Shown here: positions 9,603 to 17,402 of the stretch, piece after piece | How positions within the stretch are numbered: the first letter of the stretch is position 1 | Layout of the letters: each line of letters begins with the position of its first letter | Assembly: GCA_013214065.1 (NCBI GenBank) | Contig: JABSPK010000005.1 | Span: forward strand, 1-64,000 | Source: Flavobacteriaceae bacterium | GTDB lineage: Bacteria; Bacteroidota; Bacteroidia; Flavobacteriales; Flavobacteriaceae | Reading direction: 5' to 3' | Length of the DNA stretch: 64,000 nucleotides | Made by a program: the position numbers and the translations under genes | The notes under the pieces: model-generated | Told to the model about the DNA's origin: nothing | The model's database searches: none | Seen by the model: only the letters and a program-made list of their open reading frames with translations

Positions 9603-10379
9603 TCAATCCATGATTATCTTGAACTGATTGCGAAGGCCGTTGTATCCATCCAAATCGGCTTTGATGGAACCTACGGCCAAATCGGCCTTGATACGCACGG
9701 GAATTTTGTTCAGGTCGTTCGAAACCCAAAGGGTGAGGCTTTCCTGCTCTTTGAATACCCTTCCCGATTGTACGTAGGGTCTAAATTTAAGACATTCTAC
9801 CTTACCGTATTTCGTCTTTAGGATTTCTTTACCTAGATATTTTAGTTTGAATTGGTAAACGCCATCGTCATCATAAAGCATGTTGAGCACGATACTTTCG
9901 CCCACGGTCAGGTCGTTTTCATGGTAATGGCTTCGCAGATAATACGAGGCCGAGAGCAGATCCTGGATTTCATTGTCTATGGGGATGTCGTATACCTTTT
10001 TATTCTTGTTATCAACCAGTTTCGCAAGGTCTTGGTTGTAATTGAAATCGATTTCTATGTCTTTGGTATACCCACCTTCGTCGATTTTTCGAATAAAGCG
10101 ATAGGGTTTGTTGTCGGTCTTTCCGAAATAACTTTCGTAGGTATCGTCGACCTTGAAGAACAATCGGGCCAAACCCGTGGTGCGGCCCTTGCCGACTACA
10201 TGGTAAACCGGAATGCTATCGAGTTGTTCCGAAGTGAGTTTCAAGGTGGCGAAACTGGCATTGAATATTCCGTAGTGGATTCGGAACTTCAGCCATTCAC
10301 CCGCTTTGTAGGCCGCGGTACCTTGACCGTTGGCCAGAGCGCTGAACAACATTAAACCTATGATAATGAGCTTTTTCAT
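9603..10379 (-). CDS. DUF3108 domain protein, exported
   Basis: 258 residues with a signal peptide (MKKLIIIGLMLFSALANGQ). The rest matches the DUF3108 pattern: KAGEWLKFRIHYGIFNASFATL at the start of the mature protein, then a beta-rich chain with repeated hydrophobic strands and VGKGRTTGLARLFFKVDDTYESYF. The function of the family is not established, and a periplasmic or outer-membrane-associated beta-structure is the usual description. It is the first gene of the operon leading to pgi. A TAATTTTA element on the minus strand at 10396-10403, 17 bases before the start, could be its -7 box (one mismatch to TAnnTTTG). Confidence 0.85.
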   Translation of the reverse strand: MKKLIIIGLMLFSALANGQGTAAYKAGEWLKFRIHYGIFNASFATLKLTSEQLDSIPVYHVVGKGRTTGLARLFFKVDDTYESYFGKTDNKPYRFIRKIDEGGYTKDIEIDFNYNQDLAKLVDNKNKKVYDIPIDNEIQDLLSASYYLRSHYHENDLTVGESIVLNMLYDDDGVYQFKLKYLGKEILKTKYGKVECLKFRPYVQSGRVFKEQESLTLWVSNDLNKIPVRIKADLAVGSIKADLDGYNGLRNQFKIIMD

Positions 10380-10693
10380 GCAATCGTAATCAATTTAAAA
10401 TTACCAAAACCGATTATTTTGTCGGCCGTTTTACATTAACTTAAACAAAAGTTATTCCAAAGTATTGTATAAAAAAAGCCCCGATGGAGACATCGGAGCT
10501 TTTTCTAAATAACCAACCAAACTTTAAATTATGAAAAACCAATACTTAAAGTAATGAGGGAACCACCCCTCGTCACCCCAAAGATAAGCTAAGGGGCTAG
10601 CAAAAAATGGGGTTTTAACCAACTTTAACTTTGCGGCTCGGATATTTAGAACGTCTTAATAAAACGGGGTCGTTTTTTAAGAAATTTTTGGCT
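10380..10693. other. 314-bp intergenic region: terminator, 3' UTR motif, second hairpin
   Basis: The region lies downstream of the uvrC-patatin operon (minus) and upstream of DUF3108. A bidirectional terminator hairpin sits at 10471-10504: a 10-bp stem with one mismatch, GAGA loop, A7 on one side and T5 on the other. On the minus strand it follows the motif AAGTTTGGTTGGTTATTTAG, which resembles the sequence ahead of the terminator at 2258. A second short hairpin (GAGGG...CCCTC) lies near 10556-10571. On the plus strand a seven-codon frame (MKNQYLK) starts at about 10530 after a good-looking leader, but it is too short to call. I see no other gene. Confidence 0.7.
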
Positions 10694-12955
10694 TTAAAAC
10701 CAGTATCCCACACTGAAAAACACGCTTCCCTCATCGATTTGGGGCGACCATGAATAGTAGACCTGTATCGGACCGAGAAACGACTCTAGGCCATACCCTA
10801 TGCCATAACCCGAAAAGGAGGGTTCGGTAAACCAATCCCCGGTACGGAATAGATCATCGGCCACGTTGGCCACATTGGCCGAAAACAGCAAATGATTCTT
10901 TTTGGCAATCAGATAATCTAGGCGGGCGTAGGCCTTGACATAGCTATTACCCGGTAGACTGAGAAAATCATAGCCAAAGAAGGGGATGAAATTGTTGATG
11001 GGGTCGTTTCCGAATCCACCGAGAACGAAATCAAAGGAGGTCACTCCAGAGGTGCCCAGTTTGAAACCACCTTCGGTCTCTATGTTCAGGCTGAGGTTGG
11101 GAAAAAGGCCAAAGGCTGTACCCATACGGGCCTGGGCAATCGAAAATTCCTTGAAGTTCTCATTGAAATCCGATGAGAGTAGGTAAAAATGGAAATCCCC
11201 GTCGAAATACAATCCTTTGGTCGGAAAGTACTTGTCATCATAGGTATCAAAAGTCAGCCTTCCGTAGGTGCTAAAGTAATTGCTGTTCTCGAAAAAAGTT
11301 CGGTTATTCGGAGTGGCCATCAAGTTCTCGAGCTGGTCTTGAGGGAGGTCGTTCAAGGTCTTTGAGCTGTACTTCAATAGCTTGTGTTCCAAACCGATAC
11401 TAAAGGCGAATTCTTCCCGTAACACCGTCTGTAAATAAAACTGATTCGTTAGATCGGTAACGTCAAGACGGATCTCGCCGATATTGGGGTCGTCGATCGC
11501 ATTGAAGTTTTGGCGTATGAGGTCGTAATCGATTTCGGCATCGAAACTGGTAAAATTCGAGTTGATGCCGAAACTCCAATACGAACCGCGATCGACGTAA
11601 TATTCCAGGTTGTATCGCACATGGTCGCCCAAGATGAGGTCGAACGAAGCGACATCGTCATTGACGAACAGGTTTTTTCGCGTCAGATTGATCAGGGCGG
11701 CACTTTCATATAGATCGTCGTAATGGGCGGCCATTTTGATATACATTTTGGTCGGGTCCTCTTTCAATTTCAAAATCAGATCCGTACCCAGGCCGTTTGA
11801 GGATAGTTCGTAGCGTATGGCCTTGAAGTTCCCGGTCGCCGCCAAATTACTGAGGCCTTGTTTCAATTTTTCGAAAGGTATTTTTTCAGCCAGGTTGAAT
11901 CGCAGTTTTCCTTTGATATAGCCCCGTGTGTAGTTGTTGTTGCCCTCAATGAGCAATCGATTGATGACCAGGCTATCGGGCATGATGACCGGCATCCGAT
12001 GCTTACGCTCCGAGTTTTGTTCTCCTGCGAGCTGTCGTAGCGCTTCGAGTTGTTCTTGGGCGCCGGCGATGCCGCTGTCGATGATTTCATCACCACGCTC
12101 GAAGTCGATGACCGAAAAGTCTTCGATATTGGGTTTGATATATACATCGGTCTTTCCGATCTTTTCGACCATATCATTGACCGTTCGATAGTTGTTGATC
12201 TGTAATAAGATCTCTGTGGCCGAAGAAAGCGATTCGCGATCGGTCAAGGCATCTTGAACGTCGACACCGATGATCAGGTCGGCGCCCAATTCCTTTACCT
12301 CGTCAATGGGATAATTGTTCACCACCCCACCATCGATCAACAGGTCACCATCCAACTCCGCGGGTTCGAACAAAGATGGAAACGTGCCACTTGCCATGAT
12401 CGCTTCAGGAAGGTACCCCTGATCGAGTAACACGGGTTTTCCTGTTTCGACATTGGTCGCGATGCACAGAAACGGGATGGGGAGTTTGTTGAAGTCGCGC
12501 ACGTCCTTGACGTGGTATAACAGCCGAACCAATTCGATATAGATATTCTGGCCTCCGGATATCGCTTGGGGGAAAGACACCTTGAAATCATCAAAGGGCA
12601 GCCCGAGGGCATAACGCTCCGAATCTTCTTTTTCGTAAAAAGTCTTTGCGCCCCTTGGCACATTATCTTGGATCAGGGCAGCGAAATTGGTCGATCGAAA
12701 AATCGAATCGAGCTGATGGGCCGAATATCCAGAGGCGTAAAGTGCCCCTACAATGGCCCCCATACTGGTACCGCCGATATAGTCGACCTTTACCCCGGCT
12801 TCTTCGATGATCTTTAAGGCCCCGATGTGGGCCATTCCTTTGGCACCACCCCCACTCAAGACCAAACCGACCTTAACGTCTTCTTTTTGGGCTTGACCGA
12901 AAGCGCACAGGAACAATAGGAAATAGATGATCGATCGATGCATAACGAGGTTCAA
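10694..12955 (-). CDS. Patatin-like phospholipase fused to an Omp85-type barrel
   Basis: 753 residues. A signal peptide ends near residue 22 (FLCAFGQAQ). The patatin domain spans about residues 28-290: GLVLSGGGAKGMAHIGAL is the oxyanion loop, GGTSMGAIVGAL carries the nucleophile Ser in GxSxG, and LIDGGVVNNYP supplies the Asp of the Ser-Asp dyad. A POTRA-like segment follows at about 330-400 (INRLLIEGNNNYTRGYIKGKL). A surface-antigen barrel runs to the C-terminal aromatic (FFSVGYWF). This layout is that of type Vd autotransporters such as PlpD or FplA, predicting a phospholipase that is translocated or displayed. The start overlaps the uvrC stop by 4 bp. Confidence 0.92.
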   Translation of the reverse strand: MNLVMHRSIIYFLLFLCAFGQAQKEDVKVGLVLSGGGAKGMAHIGALKIIEEAGVKVDYIGGTSMGAIVGALYASGYSAHQLDSIFRSTNFAALIQDNVPRGAKTFYEKEDSERYALGLPFDDFKVSFPQAISGGQNIYIELVRLLYHVKDVRDFNKLPIPFLCIATNVETGKPVLLDQGYLPEAIMASGTFPSLFEPAELDGDLLIDGGVVNNYPIDEVKELGADLIIGVDVQDALTDRESLSSATEILLQINNYRTVNDMVEKIGKTDVYIKPNIEDFSVIDFERGDEIIDSGIAGAQEQLEALRQLAGEQNSERKHRMPVIMPDSLVINRLLIEGNNNYTRGYIKGKLRFNLAEKIPFEKLKQGLSNLAATGNFKAIRYELSSNGLGTDLILKLKEDPTKMYIKMAAHYDDLYESAALINLTRKNLFVNDDVASFDLILGDHVRYNLEYYVDRGSYWSFGINSNFTSFDAEIDYDLIRQNFNAIDDPNIGEIRLDVTDLTNQFYLQTVLREEFAFSIGLEHKLLKYSSKTLNDLPQDQLENLMATPNNRTFFENSNYFSTYGRLTFDTYDDKYFPTKGLYFDGDFHFYLLSSDFNENFKEFSIAQARMGTAFGLFPNLSLNIETEGGFKLGTSGVTSFDFVLGGFGNDPINNFIPFFGYDFLSLPGNSYVKAYARLDYLIAKKNHLLFSANVANVADDLFRTGDWFTEPSFSGYGIGYGLESFLGPIQVYYSWSPQIDEGSVFFSVGYWF

Positions 12956-14739
12956 TGAAAACTTTCGAAGACTTTTTTGGCTTTGGCCATTCCGATGGCT
13001 TGCGCTAGACTTTCTATCGAAGCTTCTTTTATTTTTTTTACTGATTTGAAGGTTTTTAAAAGGGTTTCGGTCGTTTTTTCGCCGATACCGTCAATCGTGC
13101 CAAGTTCAGACCCGATGGCCGCCTTGCTTCGTTTGTTCCTATGGAATGTGATGCCGAAACGGTGGGCTTCGTTGCGTAATTGTTGGATAATTTTTAGGGT
13201 TTCCGATTTTTTATCCAGATACAAGGGGATCGGATCGTCAGGAAAATAGATTTCTTCTAGGCGTTTGGCGATTCCGATGATGGCGATCTTGCCACGTAAC
13301 CCCAAGATGTCAAGACTTTTAAGTGCTGAAGACAATTGTCCCTTACCGCCATCGATAACAATGAGTTGGGGCAGGGGTTCTGCTTCGTTCAACAGCCGTT
13401 TGTAGCGTCTAAAGACCACTTCTTCCATAGAAGCGAAATCATCGGGCCCCTCAACGGTCTTGATATTGAAATGGCGGTATTCTTTTTTTGCCGGCTTGGC
13501 GTTTTTGAATACGACGCAGGCCGCCACCGGATTGCTCCCTTGAATATTCGAATTATCGAAGCACTCGATATGGGAGGGTTCTTTGGTCAAACGCAGATCG
13601 GACTTCATTTGCGAAAGGATACGCTTCGAATGCCTGTCTGGGTCGGTGATCTTGATCTGTTTGAAACGCTCTTGCCTAAAGAACTTGGCATTTCGCAATG
13701 AAAGATCGATGAGTTTCTTCTTTTCGCCCAATTTCGGAACGGTTACTTTCAGAGTATCGGGCACTTCGACCGGAAACGGAAGGTATACTTCCTTTGAAGA
13801 TGCGTCAAAACGCTGTCGCAATTCAACAATGGCCAGGCTTAAAAGGGCTTCATCACTTTCGTTCAATTTCTTTTTGATCTCAAGGGTGTGCGATCGTATG
13901 ATGGCCCCATGTGAAACTTGTAGATAATTGACATAGCCGTAAGACTCGTCAGAAAAGACCGAGAAAACATCGACATTGTCGATTTTCGGATTGACCACCG
14001 TCGATTTGACTTGATAGTTTTCCAGGATATCCAATTTCTCTTTGACCCGCTGCGCTTTCTCGAACTCCAAATCAGCCGCATGTTGTTTCATTTGACGCTT
14101 GAAATAGGTCAATGAGCTTTTGAAATTGCCTTTGATGATTTGGCGGATGTCTTGGATCTGTTGATGGTATTCTTCGGCCGATTGATACCCTTCACACGGA
14201 CCTTTGCAGTTTCCCAAATGGTATTCCAAACACACTTTGAACTTGTGGTCATCGATTTTCGTTTGGGCCAGGTCGTAATTGCAAGTGCGGATCGGATAGA
14301 CGCTTTTGATCAAATCCAACAAGGTTTTCACGGTCTTCATGCTGGTATACGGGCCGAAGTATTCCGATCCGTCTTTGATCAACTTTCGGGTCGGGAAGAT
14401 CCTCGGAAAGCGTTCGTTTTTGATACATATCCATGGATATGATTTGTCATCCCGCAATAGGACATTGTAGCGCGGTTGGTATTTTTTGATGAGGTTGTTC
14501 TCGAGCAAAAGGGCATCCGATTCCGTAGCGACCACGATATGTCTGATGTAACTGATCTTCGAGACCAAGACCCTCGTCTTTCCGTATTCGTGTTTTTTGG
14601 TGAAATACGAAGCGACCCTTTTCTTGAGGTTTTTTGCCTTGCCCACATACAGGATGGTATCGTCCTTATTGTAAAATTGATAGACGCCCGGACTATCAGG
14701 TAGGCTGCTCAATTGAACTTCTATGGGTACCTCGGACAT
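12952..14739 (-). CDS. uvrC: Excinuclease ABC subunit C
   Basis: 595 residues, full length. It makes the dual incisions of nucleotide excision repair after damage recognition by UvrAB. Domains in order are GIY-YIG nuclease at about 10-90 (GVYQFYNKDDTILYVGKAKNL), a Cys-containing region (CLEYHLGNCKGPCEGY), a UVR motif near 205-235 (DLEFEKAQRVKEKLD), an RNase H-like endonuclease domain at about 375-520 (IECFDNSNIQGSNPVA, LIVIDGGKGQL) and C-terminal helix-hairpin-helix repeats (IGSELGTIDGIGEKTTETLLKTF). It is the first gene of a two-gene operon with the patatin fusion, sharing an ATGA junction. The pairing with a phospholipase has no obvious functional logic. Confidence 0.97.
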   Translation of the reverse strand: MSEVPIEVQLSSLPDSPGVYQFYNKDDTILYVGKAKNLKKRVASYFTKKHEYGKTRVLVSKISYIRHIVVATESDALLLENNLIKKYQPRYNVLLRDDKSYPWICIKNERFPRIFPTRKLIKDGSEYFGPYTSMKTVKTLLDLIKSVYPIRTCNYDLAQTKIDDHKFKVCLEYHLGNCKGPCEGYQSAEEYHQQIQDIRQIIKGNFKSSLTYFKRQMKQHAADLEFEKAQRVKEKLDILENYQVKSTVVNPKIDNVDVFSVFSDESYGYVNYLQVSHGAIIRSHTLEIKKKLNESDEALLSLAIVELRQRFDASSKEVYLPFPVEVPDTLKVTVPKLGEKKKLIDLSLRNAKFFRQERFKQIKITDPDRHSKRILSQMKSDLRLTKEPSHIECFDNSNIQGSNPVAACVVFKNAKPAKKEYRHFNIKTVEGPDDFASMEEVVFRRYKRLLNEAEPLPQLIVIDGGKGQLSSALKSLDILGLRGKIAIIGIAKRLEEIYFPDDPIPLYLDKKSETLKIIQQLRNEAHRFGITFHRNKRSKAAIGSELGTIDGIGEKTTETLLKTFKSVKKIKEASIESLAQAIGMAKAKKVFESFH

Positions 14740-15002
14740 GCTATTCGGATGGAAATGGGTTAGCGCTTAAAGCACGTTAAATTACTACGTTTTTTTTACA
14801 AGACCGGAAGCCAAGCAGGGTTTTGTCGAGCTAGATTTACAGATGGTGCCGGGGGAGCCCAAGAGACCGGCCAAAAACGGAGAAGAAACACCTGCGTTGT
14901 TAAAAATTCATTAAAATGAGTGCATTTCACCGATAAAAAAATGCCTTTCATAGGATTTTAAAGAAAAAAATCTTTATTTTTATACCAAATTAAGGTTAAC
15001 AA
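14740..15002. other. Intergenic region between uvrC and the small membrane ORF
   Basis: 263 bp with no supported gene. It holds a GC-rich imperfect hairpin near 14850-14875 (GCCGG ... CCGGC) and A/T-rich promoter-like sequence before 15003. On the plus strand TATTTTTA at 14975-14982 is one mismatch from the TAnnTTTG -7 element, and AAGG at 14993 is a plausible ribosome-binding site for the ORF at 15003. No tRNA or known riboswitch pattern was recognised. Confidence 0.5.
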
Positions 15003-15089
15003 ATGGAAAACTATTTAATCGTACTGGGCATGTACCTCATCTTGATGATTTTCTTCAAGATTTACGTTGCCGTTTCCACTAGGGATTAA
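15003..15089 (+). CDS. 28-residue hydrophobic small protein
   Basis: ATG to TAA encodes 28 residues. Nearly all of residues 4-24 is a single hydrophobic segment (LIVLGMYLILMIFFKIYVAV), flanked by a charged start (MEN) and a polar end (STRD), as in one-helix membrane peptides. AAGG lies 8 bases upstream of the ATG, and a near-consensus -7 element lies at 14975-14982. It stands alone, 62 bp before the 5-formyl-THF cyclo-ligase gene on the same strand. I do not recognise the family. It is supported by the clean membrane-helix composition and leader rather than by homology. Confidence 0.5.
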   Translation: MENYLIVLGMYLILMIFFKIYVAVSTRD

Positions 15090-15151
15090 CCCCCTTTTCA
15101 CAGCACAGCTGTTCCCCAAGCACACCCATTTCAACGTCTACCATCCTGTAG

Positions 15152-15712
15152 ATGCACAAATCCGAATTAAGAACGATTTATAAAGCGAAGAGATTACAAT
15201 TCTCCGCCGAATCCATTGCTGATTTTAGCATCCAAATTGCGAACCAAGCACTCGAAATCCCCATTTGGAACCTTTCCTTTTATCATTTATTTCTGTCAAT
15301 TGCCAAAAACAAAGAAGTGGATACCGCCCCCTTGCTATCTGTTTTGCAAGGCAAGGATAAACATGTAGTGGTTTCGAAAACCCTAGCCCAAGGTGAACTG
15401 GATCATTATTTATTGACCGATCAGACCCGCTTGGTGCTGAACCGATTGCATATACCTGAACCTGAAAACGGTATTGGCATCGAAGAGTCCAAAATCGATG
15501 TGGTGTTCGTTCCCCTCTTGGCTTTTGATAAGCGCGGCAACCGCGTCGGCTATGGTCAAGGATATTACGATCGGTTTTTGGCCAAATGCCGTGCGGACGT
15601 GGTCAAAATCGGTCTTTCATTTTTTGATGCCGAAGAGGTCATTTCAGGGCTGAACGAAGATGATATCGCCCTCGATTACTGCATTACCCCCAAGAAGGTC
15701 TATTCGTTTTGA
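15152..15712 (+). CDS. 5-formyltetrahydrofolate cyclo-ligase
   Basis: 186 residues. It converts 5-formyl-THF to 5,10-methenyl-THF with ATP, returning a storage folate to one-carbon metabolism. The signature VGYGQGYYDRFLA near residues 130-142 is the family ATP/folate-binding motif, and VVFVPLLAFDKRGNRVG just before it is also typical. The N-terminal MHKSELRTIYKAKRL fits the conserved basic start. The 3' end overlaps convergently with lspA by 13 bp (15700-15712), so the two mRNAs are complementary there. Confidence 0.95.
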   Translation: MHKSELRTIYKAKRLQFSAESIADFSIQIANQALEIPIWNLSFYHLFLSIAKNKEVDTAPLLSVLQGKDKHVVVSKTLAQGELDHYLLTDQTRLVLNRLHIPEPENGIGIEESKIDVVFVPLLAFDKRGNRVGYGQGYYDRFLAKCRADVVKIGLSFFDAEEVISGLNEDDIALDYCITPKKVYSF

Positions 15713-16329
15713 TCCGCAGGTTTGGCGAATGCCTTTTTGTTGAAGACGATCAAAATGCCTACCCCGGTACTGATCGCCGTATCGGCGATGTTGAAGATGG
15801 GGTCGAAAAAGGAAAAGTGCTTTCCACCAACAAATGGCATCCAATCGGGGAGGGTCGTATCAATGATCGGAAAATAGAGCATATCGACCACTTTGCCGTA
15901 GAACAACTTGCCGTACGGTTCATCAGTGAACATGGTGGCGACTTGTGAACTGCTATGGTCGAACAACAACCCATAAAACACCGAATCGATAATGTTGCCG
16001 AACGCCCCTGCGAAAATCAGGGAAACCGCCAAAATGAGCACTTTGGGCGCCTTCTTCTTAATGATATCGTAGAGCCAATATCCGATACCGACAATGGCAA
16101 AAAGACGGAAAATAGTTAAGACCAGTTTGCCTGTCGATTCTGAAATAGGGAGGATGTCGCTGAGTTTGGTACCCCAGGCGGCACCTTCATTCTCGATGAA
16201 CAAAATCCTGAACCAACCGAAGACCTCAGTAACCGGGCCCAACGGAAAATGCGTCTTAACGTAGATCTTGCTGACCTGATCGACGATCAATACTGCGATA
16301 ATAAGGATAAGGGAACGCTTCAAACTCAT
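15700..16329 (-). CDS. lspA: Lipoprotein signal peptidase (signal peptidase II)
   Basis: 209 residues. It is an inner-membrane aspartyl protease that removes signal peptides from diacylated prolipoproteins. The two catalytic Asp motifs are GNIIDSVFYG and FNIADTAIS. Four membrane helices are visible. It is longer than the roughly 160-residue enterobacterial enzyme because of an extra segment between the catalytic motifs (FDHSSSQVATMFTDEPYGKLFYGK...), usual in Bacteroidota. It is the last gene of the ileS cluster. Several predicted lipoproteins in this window (M23 peptidase, GH97, PQQ dehydrogenase) would be its substrates. Confidence 0.96.
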   Translation of the reverse strand: MSLKRSLILIIAVLIVDQVSKIYVKTHFPLGPVTEVFGWFRILFIENEGAAWGTKLSDILPISESTGKLVLTIFRLFAIVGIGYWLYDIIKKKAPKVLILAVSLIFAGAFGNIIDSVFYGLLFDHSSSQVATMFTDEPYGKLFYGKVVDMLYFPIIDTTLPDWMPFVGGKHFSFFDPIFNIADTAISTGVGILIVFNKKAFAKPADQNE

Positions 16330-16363
16330 TTCATGCCTTATAAACTGCGCAAAATTAGCTATA

Positions 16364-16987
16364 TTATTCGGTTCTGGTGACAGAAATGTTCCCTTGTATC
16401 GAATTTAATCGAAAAGTCGATGGCCCTTGTGGAATGCTATCGAACGAAGTCGTACCATAATCCGAATGGGTATCGAAGTTGCCCGATTCGGCCGACACTG
16501 AAATATGTCCTTGGGCGGTCTTCACGATCACCGCTCCCCGGACATCCGTCAAACGACAATTTCCATCTGAAAGAAGCACGTTCAGGGTATTGAATGTACC
16601 CGATGCCGTTAAGTCGCTGGTCGTTCCGTATACGGAAACGTTGGAGTGAAGTGGTACCAAAATCCGCAAGGCGATCGAAATCACCTTGTGGGCACTGAGT
16701 TTGTCGTTCGGGGCGACGAAATTAGGTAAGAACGAGGCACTTACCTTGATGTTCGGGCCGTCTTCCTCAAGCTTAACCGCCAAGTCGTTTTGGTATTCGC
16801 CTTCGATGGCCGCTTCGATTCGAAGTGCTTGGGTATCGGCTGTAACCAGCTCGACCTTATAACAGTTTTCGGAGTCAATGGCAATGTACCTGGTCTGCGG
16901 ATTAAGAAGGGTCTTTTCGACTACTTTTTGGCTGAAACACCAACTGGTCGAAAGCAGCAGACCTAATAAAAAGAGTGCACGTCCCAC
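16364..16987 (-). CDS. Exported adhesin-like protein (DUF4097-like)
   Basis: 207 residues starting at GTG, since no in-frame ATG is available upstream. Residues 1-19 are a signal peptide (MGRALFLLGLLLSTSWCFSQ). The mature part is a repetitive beta-structure with short strands such as NVSVYGTTSDLTASGTFNTL and GAVIVKTAQGHISVSAESG, the pattern of the DUF4097/putative auto-transporter adhesin group that folds as a beta-helix. The function of such proteins is not settled. It lies between the DksA-like gene and lspA, 27 and 34 bp from them, and is probably co-transcribed. Confidence 0.7.
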   Translation of the reverse strand: MGRALFLLGLLLSTSWCFSQKVVEKTLLNPQTRYIAIDSENCYKVELVTADTQALRIEAAIEGEYQNDLAVKLEEDGPNIKVSASFLPNFVAPNDKLSAHKVISIALRILVPLHSNVSVYGTTSDLTASGTFNTLNVLLSDGNCRLTDVRGAVIVKTAQGHISVSAESGNFDTHSDYGTTSFDSIPQGPSTFRLNSIQGNISVTRTE

Positions 16988-17014
16988 ATCAAAAAAACGC
17001 CCGAAGGCGTTTCC

Positions 17015-17398
17015 TTATTTTTGCATGTTCTTAGCTTCGATACTGAGCGTGGCGTGCGGTACCAGTTTCAATCGTTCCTTATTGATCAACTTGCCGGTAA
17101 CACGGCAAATGCCGTAGGTTTTATTCTCGATCCGCAAGATGGCGTTCTTCAAATCGCGGATGAATTTTTCTTGTCGAATGGCCAATTGGGTATTCGCTTC
17201 CTTACTCATGGTTTCGGACCCCTCTTCGAAAGCCTTGAAGGTCGGTGAGGTGTCGTCAGTACCGTTATTGCCATCGTTCATGTACGAGCTCTTCAAAAGC
17301 TCAAGGTGTTTTTGGGCTTTTTCGATTTTCTCTTCGATCAGCGTTTTGAATTCCGCTAGGTCCTTGTCGGAGTACCGTACTTTAATATCTTGGGCCAT
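17015..17398 (-). CDS. TraR/DksA-family protein lacking the zinc-finger cysteines
   Basis: 127 residues. The first two thirds form a charged coiled coil (AEFKTLIEEKIEKAQKHLELLKSS ... IRQEKFIRDLKNAILRIE), as in DksA, which inserts into the RNA polymerase secondary channel. The C-terminal globular motif is YGICRVTGKLINKERLKLVPHATLSIE. The canonical four Cys are reduced to one, with Thr/Ser or other residues elsewhere, so no structural zinc is expected. Zinc-independent DksA-like proteins are known, and in Bacteroidota this gene habitually follows ileS. Here it is 4 bp after it. A role in transcription control is inferred from the fold. Confidence 0.88.
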   Translation of the reverse strand: MAQDIKVRYSDKDLAEFKTLIEEKIEKAQKHLELLKSSYMNDGNNGTDDTSPTFKAFEEGSETMSKEANTQLAIRQEKFIRDLKNAILRIENKTYGICRVTGKLINKERLKLVPHATLSIEAKNMQK

Positions 17399-17402
17399 TT
17401 TT

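Noticed and set aside
14845-14880. GC-rich hairpin with a GGCACCA end on the minus strand, resembling a tRNA 3' end
   Set aside because: No D, anticodon or T arm can be drawn and the acceptor stem has no 5' partner at the right distance. It is a short hairpin only.
14740-15150. Possible 6S RNA upstream of the 5-formyl-THF cyclo-ligase gene, as in gammaproteobacteria
   Set aside because: No long bulged helix of about 180 bases is visible, and a small ORF occupies part of the region.
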